Positions 34,128 through 41,858 of a stretch of DNA of 64,000 nucleotides are shown here, piece by piece. The translations under genes were made by a program, and so were the position numbers. Origin of the DNA: Flavobacteriaceae bacterium (GTDB taxonomy: Bacteria; Bacteroidota; Bacteroidia; Flavobacteriales; Flavobacteriaceae); NCBI GenBank assembly GCA_026988355.1, contig JALSLK010000013.1, positions 49,684-113,683 of the forward strand, given 5' to 3'. Numbering within the stretch: position 1 is the first letter of the stretch; every line of letters starts with the position of its first letter. Under the pieces are notes generated by a model that did no database searches, had not been told where the DNA came from, and was given only the letters and a program-made list of their open reading frames with translations.

Positions 34128-36992
34128 TTATTGAAATCCAATATAGTAATTATATCCTGGCAATCCAATGTAAGCATTCTGACAAGTTGTTGCTCTAAGT
34201 GCAAACATGTTATGACCGCTACCTCCAAGTCCATTAATTTTAAGACTATTACCAGCAGACGTAGAAACCATAAGAATATTAGAGCCAGAGATATAATCTA
34301 AATCGGTTATAATTCCATTAATTTTAGCATTACCTATTCGATAACTATATCCAGGTACAGTTTCAAATCCGCCAGCAGTTTCTGTTACTGCAAACATATT
34401 ATGTCCTGTACCTCCCAATCCATTTACTTTAAGAATTTTTCCATTACTAAATCCTAACAGAAGTTTATTGTTTGCATGAGCAAGTTTCGTTAGTATACCA
34501 CTAAATTTTGCATCTCCTATTCGATAACTATATCCAGGAATTGTTTCAAAACCACCAGCAGTTTCTGTTACTGCAAACATATTATGTCCTGTACCACCTG
34601 TACCATTTATCTTTAATATTTTTCCATTAAGAAATCCTAAAACAAGTTTATTATCAAAATATCCTAGTTCATATATTGATGCACTAAATTTTGCATCACC
34701 TATTCGATAACTATATCCAGGTATTGTTTCAAATCCGCCAGCAGTTTCTGTTACTGCAAACATATTATGTCCTGAGCCACCTGTACCATTTATTTTAAGA
34801 ATCTTTCCATTATTAAATCCTAGTACGAGTTTATTATTTGCAAATATCGCGTTGGTAATGCTTCCACTAAATTTTGCATCTCCTATTCTATAACTATATC
34901 CTGGAACTGTTTCAAAACCACCTGCAGTTTCTGTTACTGCAAACATATTGTGTCCTGTTCCGCCTAATCCATTTATTTTAAGAATTTTTCCGTTGTTAAA
35001 AGCAACAATCAAATTGTTATTTGCATATAAAACTTTTGTAATATTTCCATTAAATTTGGCATCTCCCAATCTATAACTATATCCTGGAACTGTTTCAAAA
35101 CCACCTGCAGTTTCTGTTACTGCAAACATATTATAACCAGAACCTCCTGTTCCACTTATTTTTAGCATCTTTCCATTTTTAAAAGCGATAATCGTATTTC
35201 CTTGCTCATAAATAATATCTTTAATTCTAGTTTGAAATCTTTGTTGTCCTAATAAATACGAATAGCCATCTACACTTTCAAAAGTAACTCCCGAAAAATT
35301 AATAGCATACATATTTTGTCCAGAACCACCATTATTTTTTATTTTTAGAAGAAAACTTCCTCCATACGTATTGATACTTACAAAAAGTTCGTTTGGTTTA
35401 AATTTATACGTTTTTATCTCTGCTGTTCCTGCGGAACTATAATTATCAAAAGCATCTCCAACTCCTACTGCATACCAAGCATTGGTAGTAGCAATTACTT
35501 CATCCGAGCAATTACCAAATAAATCTATTGCAGCTTGAATTGCTCCATTTCTAGCATCTTTATATTTTGATTTTTTTGAAAGATATACACTAAGATTACG
35601 ATAAGCAATTTCTTCCGCTTTATCTAATCCAATTCCAGCAACATTATACGAATCTCCATTATCGTTAGTTCCAGATTCTCCCGTAGTTAATATATAAAAC
35701 CATTTATTTTGTACGCCTGAATTGGTATGTACTCCTCCATGATCATTTGAATTGGTTGCAAAAAAAGTAGAAGCCCAATTATCGCCTTTGTAAGTATCTG
35801 GTTGGTTAAATTCATTTGGATTTAGCATAGAACGCAATGCTCCATCTGTTCCAGAAAGACCTATATCTGTTCCCATTCGCCAATTATTTGTACCAGTAGC
35901 AAAATTTTCGATACATTCTCCAAAAATATCCGAAAAAGATTCGTTTAATGCTCCTGATTCTCTTTTGTACTTTAAATTTGCTGTGTGCTCTGTTACGGCA
36001 TGTGTTATTTCATGTCCAACAATATCTAAAGCGACAAGAGGAGCATGTGTAGTACCATTACCATCGCCATAAGTCATTCTACTTCCATCCCAAAATGCAT
36101 TTACTACTCCTGCTCCGTAACTTACATAAGAGTTAATTACTGCTCCACTATTATCGTAAGAATTACGTCCGTATGTATTATTATAGTAATTATATGTTTG
36201 TTCGGCTCCCCAATGTGCTTGGACAGCTATTTCATTTCCATTAAAGAAAGTTGTTCCACTATTCACATCAACAGCACTTCCATAATTTGTACCATTATTC
36301 ATATCAAAAGTGTTAATACCATTACCACTTTGAGTTTGTCTTAATCTAAAATTACTTCCTGTATCATCGGCAGTAAAACTAACCGATCCGTTATATAAGC
36401 TATTTCCATTAGCAGGAACATTTGTTTCATGTATTCTACTTTCTCTATCAATAATTCTACCCGTTATAGCACTTACATAAACCCATTCTCTCTTTAACGG
36501 TCTAAAAGATCGAATATCCATCTTATAAGCCAATTCATAATTTCCAAATTGATTTTCTGCAATAACCAGTTCTCCTAATCTAGTATTTTTAGAAACCTGT
36601 TGTTCGGTATTTGTGACTTTAGACGTAGCAATTGAATAAGCCTTTTCTATTGTAATTTTTGGTTTGGTGTTGATTCTTTTTAGTTTTATCATTTCGCCAT
36701 TCATAAGGTCAACAATTCTTCGTTTAGAATGTACTTTAAATGTTCCGATATCTACCTTAACATTATTGTAATAATACTGATAATGCTCATGAGTAATACC
36801 AAGTTCATCTATTTCTGTTTTTATTTTAACAAAAGAACTTAGATTTGAAAGTCCCAAATAATCTTTAATAAAATCTGAAGCTTGATTTGTAGTTAAGTTT
36901 TCTGGAGGATGAATCCAAATTTGGTTACTTTCTTGCGCAAAACTCGAAACACATAGTAAAACCATTACTAATTTAATAATAATTTTTTTCAT
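34128..36992 (-). CDS. M4 (thermolysin-type) metalloprotease with seven-repeat C-terminal region
   Basis: The 954-residue protein has a signal peptide (IIIKLVMVLLCVSSFAQ) and an FTP/PepSY propeptide (about 25-180). The M4 catalytic domain has HEITH (about residues 327-331) in VGHEITHAVTEH and the third ligand in GALNESFSDIFGE. From about residue 528 it carries seven tandem repeats of about 61 residues. Each has (T)GHNMFAVTETAGGFETVPGY, SYR(I/L)GDAKF and NNKLVLGFNNGKILKING. The last is cut short by the TAA. Seven blades of this type would fit a beta-propeller, though that is a guess. Repeats 2-6 are nearly identical, which favours recombination. The sorting domain lies past the stop. Confidence 0.9.
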   Translation of the reverse strand: MKKIIIKLVMVLLCVSSFAQESNQIWIHPPENLTTNQASDFIKDYLGLSNLSSFVKIKTEIDELGITHEHYQYYYNNVKVDIGTFKVHSKRRIVDLMNGEMIKLKRINTKPKITIEKAYSIATSKVTNTEQQVSKNTRLGELVIAENQFGNYELAYKMDIRSFRPLKREWVYVSAITGRIIDRESRIHETNVPANGNSLYNGSVSFTADDTGSNFRLRQTQSGNGINTFDMNNGTNYGSAVDVNSGTTFFNGNEIAVQAHWGAEQTYNYYNNTYGRNSYDNSGAVINSYVSYGAGVVNAFWDGSRMTYGDGNGTTHAPLVALDIVGHEITHAVTEHTANLKYKRESGALNESFSDIFGECIENFATGTNNWRMGTDIGLSGTDGALRSMLNPNEFNQPDTYKGDNWASTFFATNSNDHGGVHTNSGVQNKWFYILTTGESGTNDNGDSYNVAGIGLDKAEEIAYRNLSVYLSKKSKYKDARNGAIQAAIDLFGNCSDEVIATTNAWYAVGVGDAFDNYSSAGTAEIKTYKFKPNELFVSINTYGGSFLLKIKNNGGSGQNMYAINFSGVTFESVDGYSYLLGQQRFQTRIKDIIYEQGNTIIAFKNGKMLKISGTGGSGYNMFAVTETAGGFETVPGYSYRLGDAKFNGNITKVLYANNNLIVAFNNGKILKINGLGGTGHNMFAVTETAGGFETVPGYSYRIGDAKFSGSITNAIFANNKLVLGFNNGKILKINGTGGSGHNMFAVTETAGGFETIPGYSYRIGDAKFSASIYELGYFDNKLVLGFLNGKILKINGTGGTGHNMFAVTETAGGFETIPGYSYRIGDAKFSGILTKLAHANNKLLLGFSNGKILKVNGLGGTGHNMFAVTETAGGFETVPGYSYRIGNAKINGIITDLDYISGSNILMVSTSAGNSLKINGLGGSGHNMFALRATTCQNAYIGLPGYNYYIGFQ
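34131..35410 (-). repeat. Tandem coding repeats (about 183 bp units) in the M4 protease gene
   Basis: Seven units of about 183 bp encode the FAVTETAGGFETVPGYSYR repeat. The TGCAAACATATTATGTCCTG-type segment recurs at about 34398, 34578, 34758, 34941 and 35121, with 180-183 bp between copies. The outer units are more diverged. The identity at DNA level suggests recent expansion or gene conversion. Confidence 0.85.
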
Positions 36993-37017
36993 TTTTAATA
37001 AATTTATTAATTTCTCC

Positions 37018-37093
37018 TTACTCTATTGTATTGGTTTTTCAGGATACACCATTTTATATACCTATATGGTTTAACATTGTTAATTTGTTACCC
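37018..37093 (-). promoter_or_regulatory. Shared leader/promoter block (copy 2) with upstream GGGTAAC
   Basis: On the minus strand, GGGTAAC (37087-37093) lies 101 nt before the M4 start. It is followed by TATATAAAATGGTGTATCCTG, with AAAAACCAAT after it. The 37021-37058 part matches the block ahead of the T9SS gene at 27829. The S8 protease leader also has GGGTAAC and a related AACCCCTAAAAACTAAT. Confidence 0.6.
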
Positions 37094-37218
37094 ATCTTTT
37101 AAGAAAAATATCGTGTAAACTAAATTATTCAAGGAATTATGAATAAAATGAATGGTATACATAGCATATTCTATCGCAGATTTTTAAACACCTTATCCTT
37201 TTCTATTTATTTAAAAAA

Positions 37219-37299
37219 GGGGAAAATTACCCATATAAAAAAGGGAAATTCCCCATAAAAAAAAGGGGAAAATCACCATGTAAAAAGGGGGAATTTTCC
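37219..37299 (+). promoter_or_regulatory. Array of four G-run/C-run palindromes at 22-24 bp spacing
   Basis: Four near-palindromes lie in tandem: GGGGAAAATTACCC (37219-37232), GGGAAATTCCCC (37243-37254), GGGGAAAATCACC (37265-37277) and GGGGGAATTTTCC (37287-37299). The G-run starts are 24, 22 and 22 bp apart, about two helical turns, so all sites face the same side of the DNA. Each is preceded by an A-run. The array ends 25 bp before the -7 box of the operon, where an activator would contact RNA polymerase. Confidence 0.8.
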
Positions 37300-37324
37300 T
37301 GATATATTTTATTGTGATACGTAT

Positions 37325-37332
37325 TAATTTTG
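37325..37332 (+). promoter_or_regulatory. -7 box TAATTTTG for the ten-gene operon
   Basis: TAATTTTG fits TAnnTTTG exactly and ends 28 bp before the first ATG at 37361. There is no TTG box 19 bp upstream; the fourth palindrome ends close to that position. This suggests an activator-dependent promoter with a leader of about 20 nt. Confidence 0.65.
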
Positions 37333-37360
37333 CCGAAAACATACGTAAATATTTCAAATT

Positions 37361-38038
37361 ATGAGCACACTAATTAATGTCGCATCTCGAGAAATTGGCA
37401 CCAAAGAGATTCCTGGACCACAGCACAATCCAAAAATAGTTAACTATGCAAAAGAAGCTGGTTTTACCTATGTAAACGACGATGAAACTCCTTGGTGTAG
37501 TTTTTTTATGAACTGGATTGCAAAAAAATCTAACCTCGAAACATCCAATTTAGGAAACGCAAGATCATGGTTAAATGTTGGACTACCAGTTTCAAATCCA
37601 GAACCAGGCGATATTGTCATTTTTTGGAGAGATAGCATCAATTCGTACAAAGGTCATGTTGGCGTATTTATGGGATATTCACAAGATCATTCAAGAATAT
37701 ACACCCTTGGAGGAAACCAAAACAATCAAGTAAGTCAAACAGCATACGCAGCAAACCAACTATTAGGTTTTAGAAGACTTAGACCAGTAAGAAAATTAAT
37801 GCTAAGTACAAATGTATTAAGCAAAGGAGATACTGGTAGAGATGTAGTTAATCTTCAAGAAGGTTTAAAATTATGTGGATTTAATCCAGGAACCTCAGAT
37901 GGAATCTTTGGTGCTAAGACAGAAGCTGCACTCAAACTATTTCAATCTACAATAAACATTACTATCGATGGTGTTTTTGGTGCAACAACAAGAAAAAACT
38001 TAATCACAAAAATATCTAATCACGAAAACAAACAATAA
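37361..38038 (+). CDS. CHAP/NlpC-type peptidoglycan peptidase (TIGR02594-like) with peptidoglycan-binding domain
   Basis: The 225-residue protein begins with a cysteine-peptidase domain (about 1-140): Cys46 in DDETPWCSFFMNW, PGDIVIFWR, and His99 in YKGHVGVFMGY. The TIGR02594 pattern is clear. Residues 148-217 form a PG_binding_1 domain (VLSKGDTGRDVVNLQEGLKL...DGIFGAKTEAALKLFQ...DGVFGATTRKNL). It should cut stem peptides or cross-bridges of murein. There is no signal peptide, which is typical of phage-type endolysins. It is the first gene of the operon, one nt before the next gene, and may serve lysis or particle release. Confidence 0.88.
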   Translation: MSTLINVASREIGTKEIPGPQHNPKIVNYAKEAGFTYVNDDETPWCSFFMNWIAKKSNLETSNLGNARSWLNVGLPVSNPEPGDIVIFWRDSINSYKGHVGVFMGYSQDHSRIYTLGGNQNNQVSQTAYAANQLLGFRRLRPVRKLMLSTNVLSKGDTGRDVVNLQEGLKLCGFNPGTSDGIFGAKTEAALKLFQSTINITIDGVFGATTRKNLITKISNHENKQ

Positions 38039-38039
38039 A

Positions 38040-39107
38040 ATGCCACAACAAAATACTTTTAAAATATCGGATGCCATCCTAAGAAGGGTTTGTGAATTCA
38101 ATAATTTTTCCATCAAAGGAAGAGAAAATGAAATGATTCTTTTTGCAATTAGAGGAGCACTCCCAGCAGAAAACAACGTCTGTTTATTAGATTATTCCAA
38201 TCATATAGAGTTTGAAAACGAACATTTATTACAACGCGTAGATGTAAATTATTACTATCCTCGTTGCGTTATAGGACAATGGCTACCAGCAACAAAAAAA
38301 GTAGCTGTTTTTCCAGCGAGTACAGTACCAAACCTTAAGGTAATACAAAGAAATCGAAAAAGAAAGCATCAATTTAATTGTATGCAACCAGGTTTTTATA
38401 ATTATGTAAAAGGACAACATCCAAGAAGCAATTCTGGTTACCAACCACATAGAGCACTTCGACTTAATGGTAGCATAACTTTGCGAAGAGCTAATTACAC
38501 CTTACAAAATGGACAACCAGTTATTAATTATGGTCCATCCGCAGATATACATGTAGGAAATCCAGGAGACAATATCCATTGCGCAAGAAATAACCCAAGA
38601 ACGACAAGAGTAAGGTCTATAAGAGGAGACGATTATTCTCCAGAATTTTGTATGTCCGATTATTACAGCAGTTATGGATGTCAAGTAATTGTTGGCTGTC
38701 CGCCACAATATATACATAGAAGCCAGACCAACGGTAGTTGGAATGCTTGGGATAAATTTATTTCTAATGCTTACGATGATTTTGCAGAAGATCAAAACAA
38801 TTTTAAATACTTATTACTAAACAGTTTAGATATTAAAAATATATCAGAAGCAAACTCTTCAAATCCCGATTTGGTAAAAGTACGATTTGGTTCCACAGGA
38901 CATACCGTAAAACGATTACAAACAGGACTTAAAAACATACGAAGTAGTAGAACAGGAAATCCATATTACAACGCATCAATAGATGGTGATTTTGGAAGAG
39001 GAACTGCCAATGCATTAATCCAATTCCAAAAAGACACCTGTAACGGAAACGCATTTGGATATGCAGGAGCTGCAACTTTTAGAAATTTAGGACTCCCTTT
39101 AACTTAA
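38040..39107 (+). CDS. Peptidoglycan-binding protein with a possible YkuD/DUF5675-like core
   Basis: The 355-residue protein ends in a PG_binding_1 domain (about 280-352: VRFGSTGHTVKRLQTGLKNI, DGDFGRGTANALIQFQ). The N-terminal 250 residues have the spaced motif H171 in SADIHVGNPGDN and C214 in SSYGCQVIVG. This resembles the H...(S/T)xGC active site of L,D-transpeptidase-like folds, and the earlier GFYNYVKGQHP and ALRLNG fit that fold. The assignment is motif-level only. There is no signal peptide. It follows the endolysin-like gene with a one-base gap, so both are coexpressed murein-directed proteins. Confidence 0.65.
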   Translation: MPQQNTFKISDAILRRVCEFNNFSIKGRENEMILFAIRGALPAENNVCLLDYSNHIEFENEHLLQRVDVNYYYPRCVIGQWLPATKKVAVFPASTVPNLKVIQRNRKRKHQFNCMQPGFYNYVKGQHPRSNSGYQPHRALRLNGSITLRRANYTLQNGQPVINYGPSADIHVGNPGDNIHCARNNPRTTRVRSIRGDDYSPEFCMSDYYSSYGCQVIVGCPPQYIHRSQTNGSWNAWDKFISNAYDDFAEDQNNFKYLLLNSLDIKNISEANSSNPDLVKVRFGSTGHTVKRLQTGLKNIRSSRTGNPYYNASIDGDFGRGTANALIQFQKDTCNGNAFGYAGAATFRNLGLPLT

Positions 39108-39134
39108 AAAAATCCATAAATAAAATATAAAATC

Positions 39135-41834
39135 ATGTTAAATACAGAAAAACAAGAAATAATTCAAGGATGCATCATTTATCAAGATTATACAGATGCA
39201 AATAATTTTTACTGTTTACCAGAAGAAAAAGCCAAAATTGCAGATAACGGAAAAGGACTTCAATATGTGGTATATACAGACGATGAAATACTCGAAGGGG
39301 ACAGTCCAAATTTTGATAATGACGAATCTAGAGTTGGTGGTTTTTTAACATTACAAGTAGAATTAGGACCTACAGAAGAAAAATTAGAATCCATAAGAGA
39401 AGAATTACAATCTAAGTATGGCGATACTATTAATTTGTCGATGGTACCATTTAAAGAAGGTAGTGTAAAATTAGTAATGTTTGGAAAAGACGGAAATAAT
39501 GATGAAAATGATGATTTTCAAATATCCATTGCAGGATCTACAAAACCATCTTTAAGAGGTAGACAAACTGCGGTTTTTTCGACACGATTAAGTAATAAAC
39601 CTGCACAAATTATGTGGAACTTACTTAAAGAAGAAGGGCAAACACAAGTTGCAGTAGTGTATGATTTAGGGTATTTAGGAGTAATGAAAGCTTATAACCT
39701 TGAAATTACAGTAGACTTTAAAGCAACCGAAGATTTTTGGAATCATACATTTAATCTAGATGCCAACATAAATAGTAGTAGCAAAAGTGAAAATAGTAAT
39801 AGCGATGTTAAAATCGCAGCTAGTGCAGATGTCGATGTAATGATTAGAGAATTAATGAGTAATGGAGCAATTACCGTAAAACAAGTTGTATATGCAGAAG
39901 GAGAATCACAAACCAATATTCTAGGTAATGATCCTACAGGAATCGCATTGGTAAAAAAATTAATGGGAACAGAAATTTTTAATGCAACAGCAATTCCATC
40001 CGAAGATTATAATGCAGCAATAAACGAACGTATTGCAAATAGTACTAGAAATGAAGAAGAAGATGCAGATGGTCCTCCAGGAGGAGACGACCAAGACAAT
40101 CCGCCAACAACTGGAAATGGAGATACAGACGAAGGAGATGGCGATGAAATCGATGACGACGATACCATAGATGGTACCAATACTCCAAACGATAGACCAA
40201 ATGAAGATACGAATGAAGATACGAATGAAAACGATGAAAATGAGGGTGATGAAAATGAGGGCGGAAATAATGAGGACGAAAATAATGATGACGATGGAGA
40301 ATCTGCAGAAGATCAAGAAAACCCTGACAATAACGATACAGATGACGATGCCCCAAACGATGATGTAAATCCGCCAGAAAGTTCCGAAGAAAATGAAGAT
40401 AACACTAACAATGATAACGATGACGATGCAGAAGAAAGCAAAACAAAATCAGCACTTGCAGTAGATATAAAAGTTGGATATACCCTACGACGAAGAGAAA
40501 TATCGCAACAAATAAAAAGAAAATTCACATTCGAGAAAGCCGAAGCAAAGACACTAAAATACTATCCAAATGGAGCTTTAACAGTCGCTAATACTGCATT
40601 TGATGCAGATAAACAATTACAATTAGTACGTCTAGGAGATGGTCCATTCAAAAAAATAGAACTGGAAGTTAGAGCAAGTTTCGATTTTGAAGAATATCAA
40701 ATTAGAGAAGCAATTGTACATATTTCGTATGGATATAAAGGTGTCGAAGGAGATAAAACCAAACGGTTACACGAACACAGTTTTACACTAGACAAATTAA
40801 AATTAAATGATAAAATCAAGTTTTTTGTAGACCAATACGGCACATTAACCTACGATTATCAAGTAGAATTTATTCACGATACAGGTTCCATAATAGGAAG
40901 TCCAGAAACAAAAGTTGTTTCGCAACTTTTTGAAGATGAAGTACGTCGTGATTTAAGTATAAATATGGATACACATTCGCCATTAATACCAGTAGAAATC
41001 CAATCAGGAGAATTACAATTTCATGAAGATGGTATACAGTCTGTACACGTATTTATTGCACCAGAAAAAGGCGGTAACGGAAGAACAACTATTCTAAACA
41101 AAGATAATTCGGAATTAAAACGATATTTAATTCATCCACCAGAAGAGAATAAATACGATTATTTCTTACGTAAAGAATTCTTTTTTAAAGAAGAAAAATT
41201 AATTTTTGAAGAAGAAAATATCAAAGATTCACAAATTATTATAGATCGTCCGTTTGCAAGAATATTTAGCATTACTCCTAACCTAACCAATTCGCACAAA
41301 ATAATTAAACAAGCGTTAATAGATATTAAATACACCGCAGCAGATAATGATGTAAAAGAAACAACATTAAGCCTTACACCAGAAATACCAACAAAATCTT
41401 TTGCAGTATTGGTCGAAGAAAATGATCCACGAACATGGACAGGACGAAGCCGTTTTGTATTAAACGATGGACGATTGTTAGAAGGCGATTTTATTAATTA
41501 CGATACCGAACAACCATTTATCAATTTAGATAATAGTGGTTTTAGAACCGTAAAAATTTCTACACTATTAGGCGTAGCAACATTCTCTGGAAAAATAGTA
41601 GCCTTACAAATAAGCCTAAATAGTACCAATCCAGATATTCCAGGAAGTGCAGAACTATTCTTAAATCAAACAAAATTAGAAGATATCGCAATACTACCAG
41701 ACATGCCAATAACCGTTGCGTTAAATGCCACAGTAAAAATATTTAATAACGATGGTTCATCGCAAGAAGACTTAAGCTTTGTAATACCAGCAAATTCGTC
41801 TGCATTAATGCTACCAATAACAACCATAAACTAA
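39135..41834 (+). CDS. Large beta-rich operon paralog 1, with long acidic linker
   Basis: The 899-residue protein has the N-terminal domain shared by five operon members (about 1-215: IIYQDYTDANNFYCLPEE, SIAGSTKPSLRGRQTAVFST, VVYDLGYLGVMKAYNLEITV). A helical piece follows, then residues 300-438 are almost only D, E, N, G, P, S and T. The second half (440-899) has the YYPNGALTV variant of the shared P-x-(A/G) signature. Repeated beta-sandwich-like units follow, such as IREAIVHISYGYKG and EYQVEF-type strands. There is no signal peptide. The acidic linker may bind divalent cations or act as an entropic spacer. I do not recognise a named family. Confidence 0.75.
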   Translation: MLNTEKQEIIQGCIIYQDYTDANNFYCLPEEKAKIADNGKGLQYVVYTDDEILEGDSPNFDNDESRVGGFLTLQVELGPTEEKLESIREELQSKYGDTINLSMVPFKEGSVKLVMFGKDGNNDENDDFQISIAGSTKPSLRGRQTAVFSTRLSNKPAQIMWNLLKEEGQTQVAVVYDLGYLGVMKAYNLEITVDFKATEDFWNHTFNLDANINSSSKSENSNSDVKIAASADVDVMIRELMSNGAITVKQVVYAEGESQTNILGNDPTGIALVKKLMGTEIFNATAIPSEDYNAAINERIANSTRNEEEDADGPPGGDDQDNPPTTGNGDTDEGDGDEIDDDDTIDGTNTPNDRPNEDTNEDTNENDENEGDENEGGNNEDENNDDDGESAEDQENPDNNDTDDDAPNDDVNPPESSEENEDNTNNDNDDDAEESKTKSALAVDIKVGYTLRRREISQQIKRKFTFEKAEAKTLKYYPNGALTVANTAFDADKQLQLVRLGDGPFKKIELEVRASFDFEEYQIREAIVHISYGYKGVEGDKTKRLHEHSFTLDKLKLNDKIKFFVDQYGTLTYDYQVEFIHDTGSIIGSPETKVVSQLFEDEVRRDLSINMDTHSPLIPVEIQSGELQFHEDGIQSVHVFIAPEKGGNGRTTILNKDNSELKRYLIHPPEENKYDYFLRKEFFFKEEKLIFEEENIKDSQIIIDRPFARIFSITPNLTNSHKIIKQALIDIKYTAADNDVKETTLSLTPEIPTKSFAVLVEENDPRTWTGRSRFVLNDGRLLEGDFINYDTEQPFINLDNSGFRTVKISTLLGVATFSGKIVALQISLNSTNPDIPGSAELFLNQTKLEDIAILPDMPITVALNATVKIFNNDGSSQEDLSFVIPANSSALMLPITTIN
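40045..40445 (+). repeat. Low-complexity DNA encoding the acidic D/E/N linker
   Basis: The 400 bp encode residues about 304-437 of the 899-residue protein, with repeats such as DENEGDENEGG and NEDTNEDTNEN. GAAGAT/GATGAA-type codons recur. It is fully in frame with the gene. Confidence 0.75.
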
Positions 41835-41858
41835 ACATAACCTTTAAAAAACAATACA

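Larger units (their letters stand above)
36993..37360. other. 368-bp divergent regulatory region between the M4 protease and the ten-gene operon
   Basis: No gene is present. The left third holds the M4 leader block (37018-37060) and GGGTAAC (minus strand, 37087-37093). The middle (37100-37210) has no feature I can name. The right third holds the four-palindrome array at 37219-37299 and the TAATTTTG box at 37325. Confidence 0.7.

Noticed and set aside
34131..35410. Possible CRISPR-like repeat array
   Set aside because: The repeats are 183 bp, have no unique spacers and encode protein in one frame.
37219..37299. Possible CRISPR or tandem satellite
   Set aside because: The units are short palindromes with A-rich joins and only 22-24 bp period, which fits protein-binding sites better.
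40045..40356. His/Tyr/Phe-rich minus-strand frames
   Set aside because: They are the antisense of the repetitive D/E/N linker, which produces long stop-free frames by composition.
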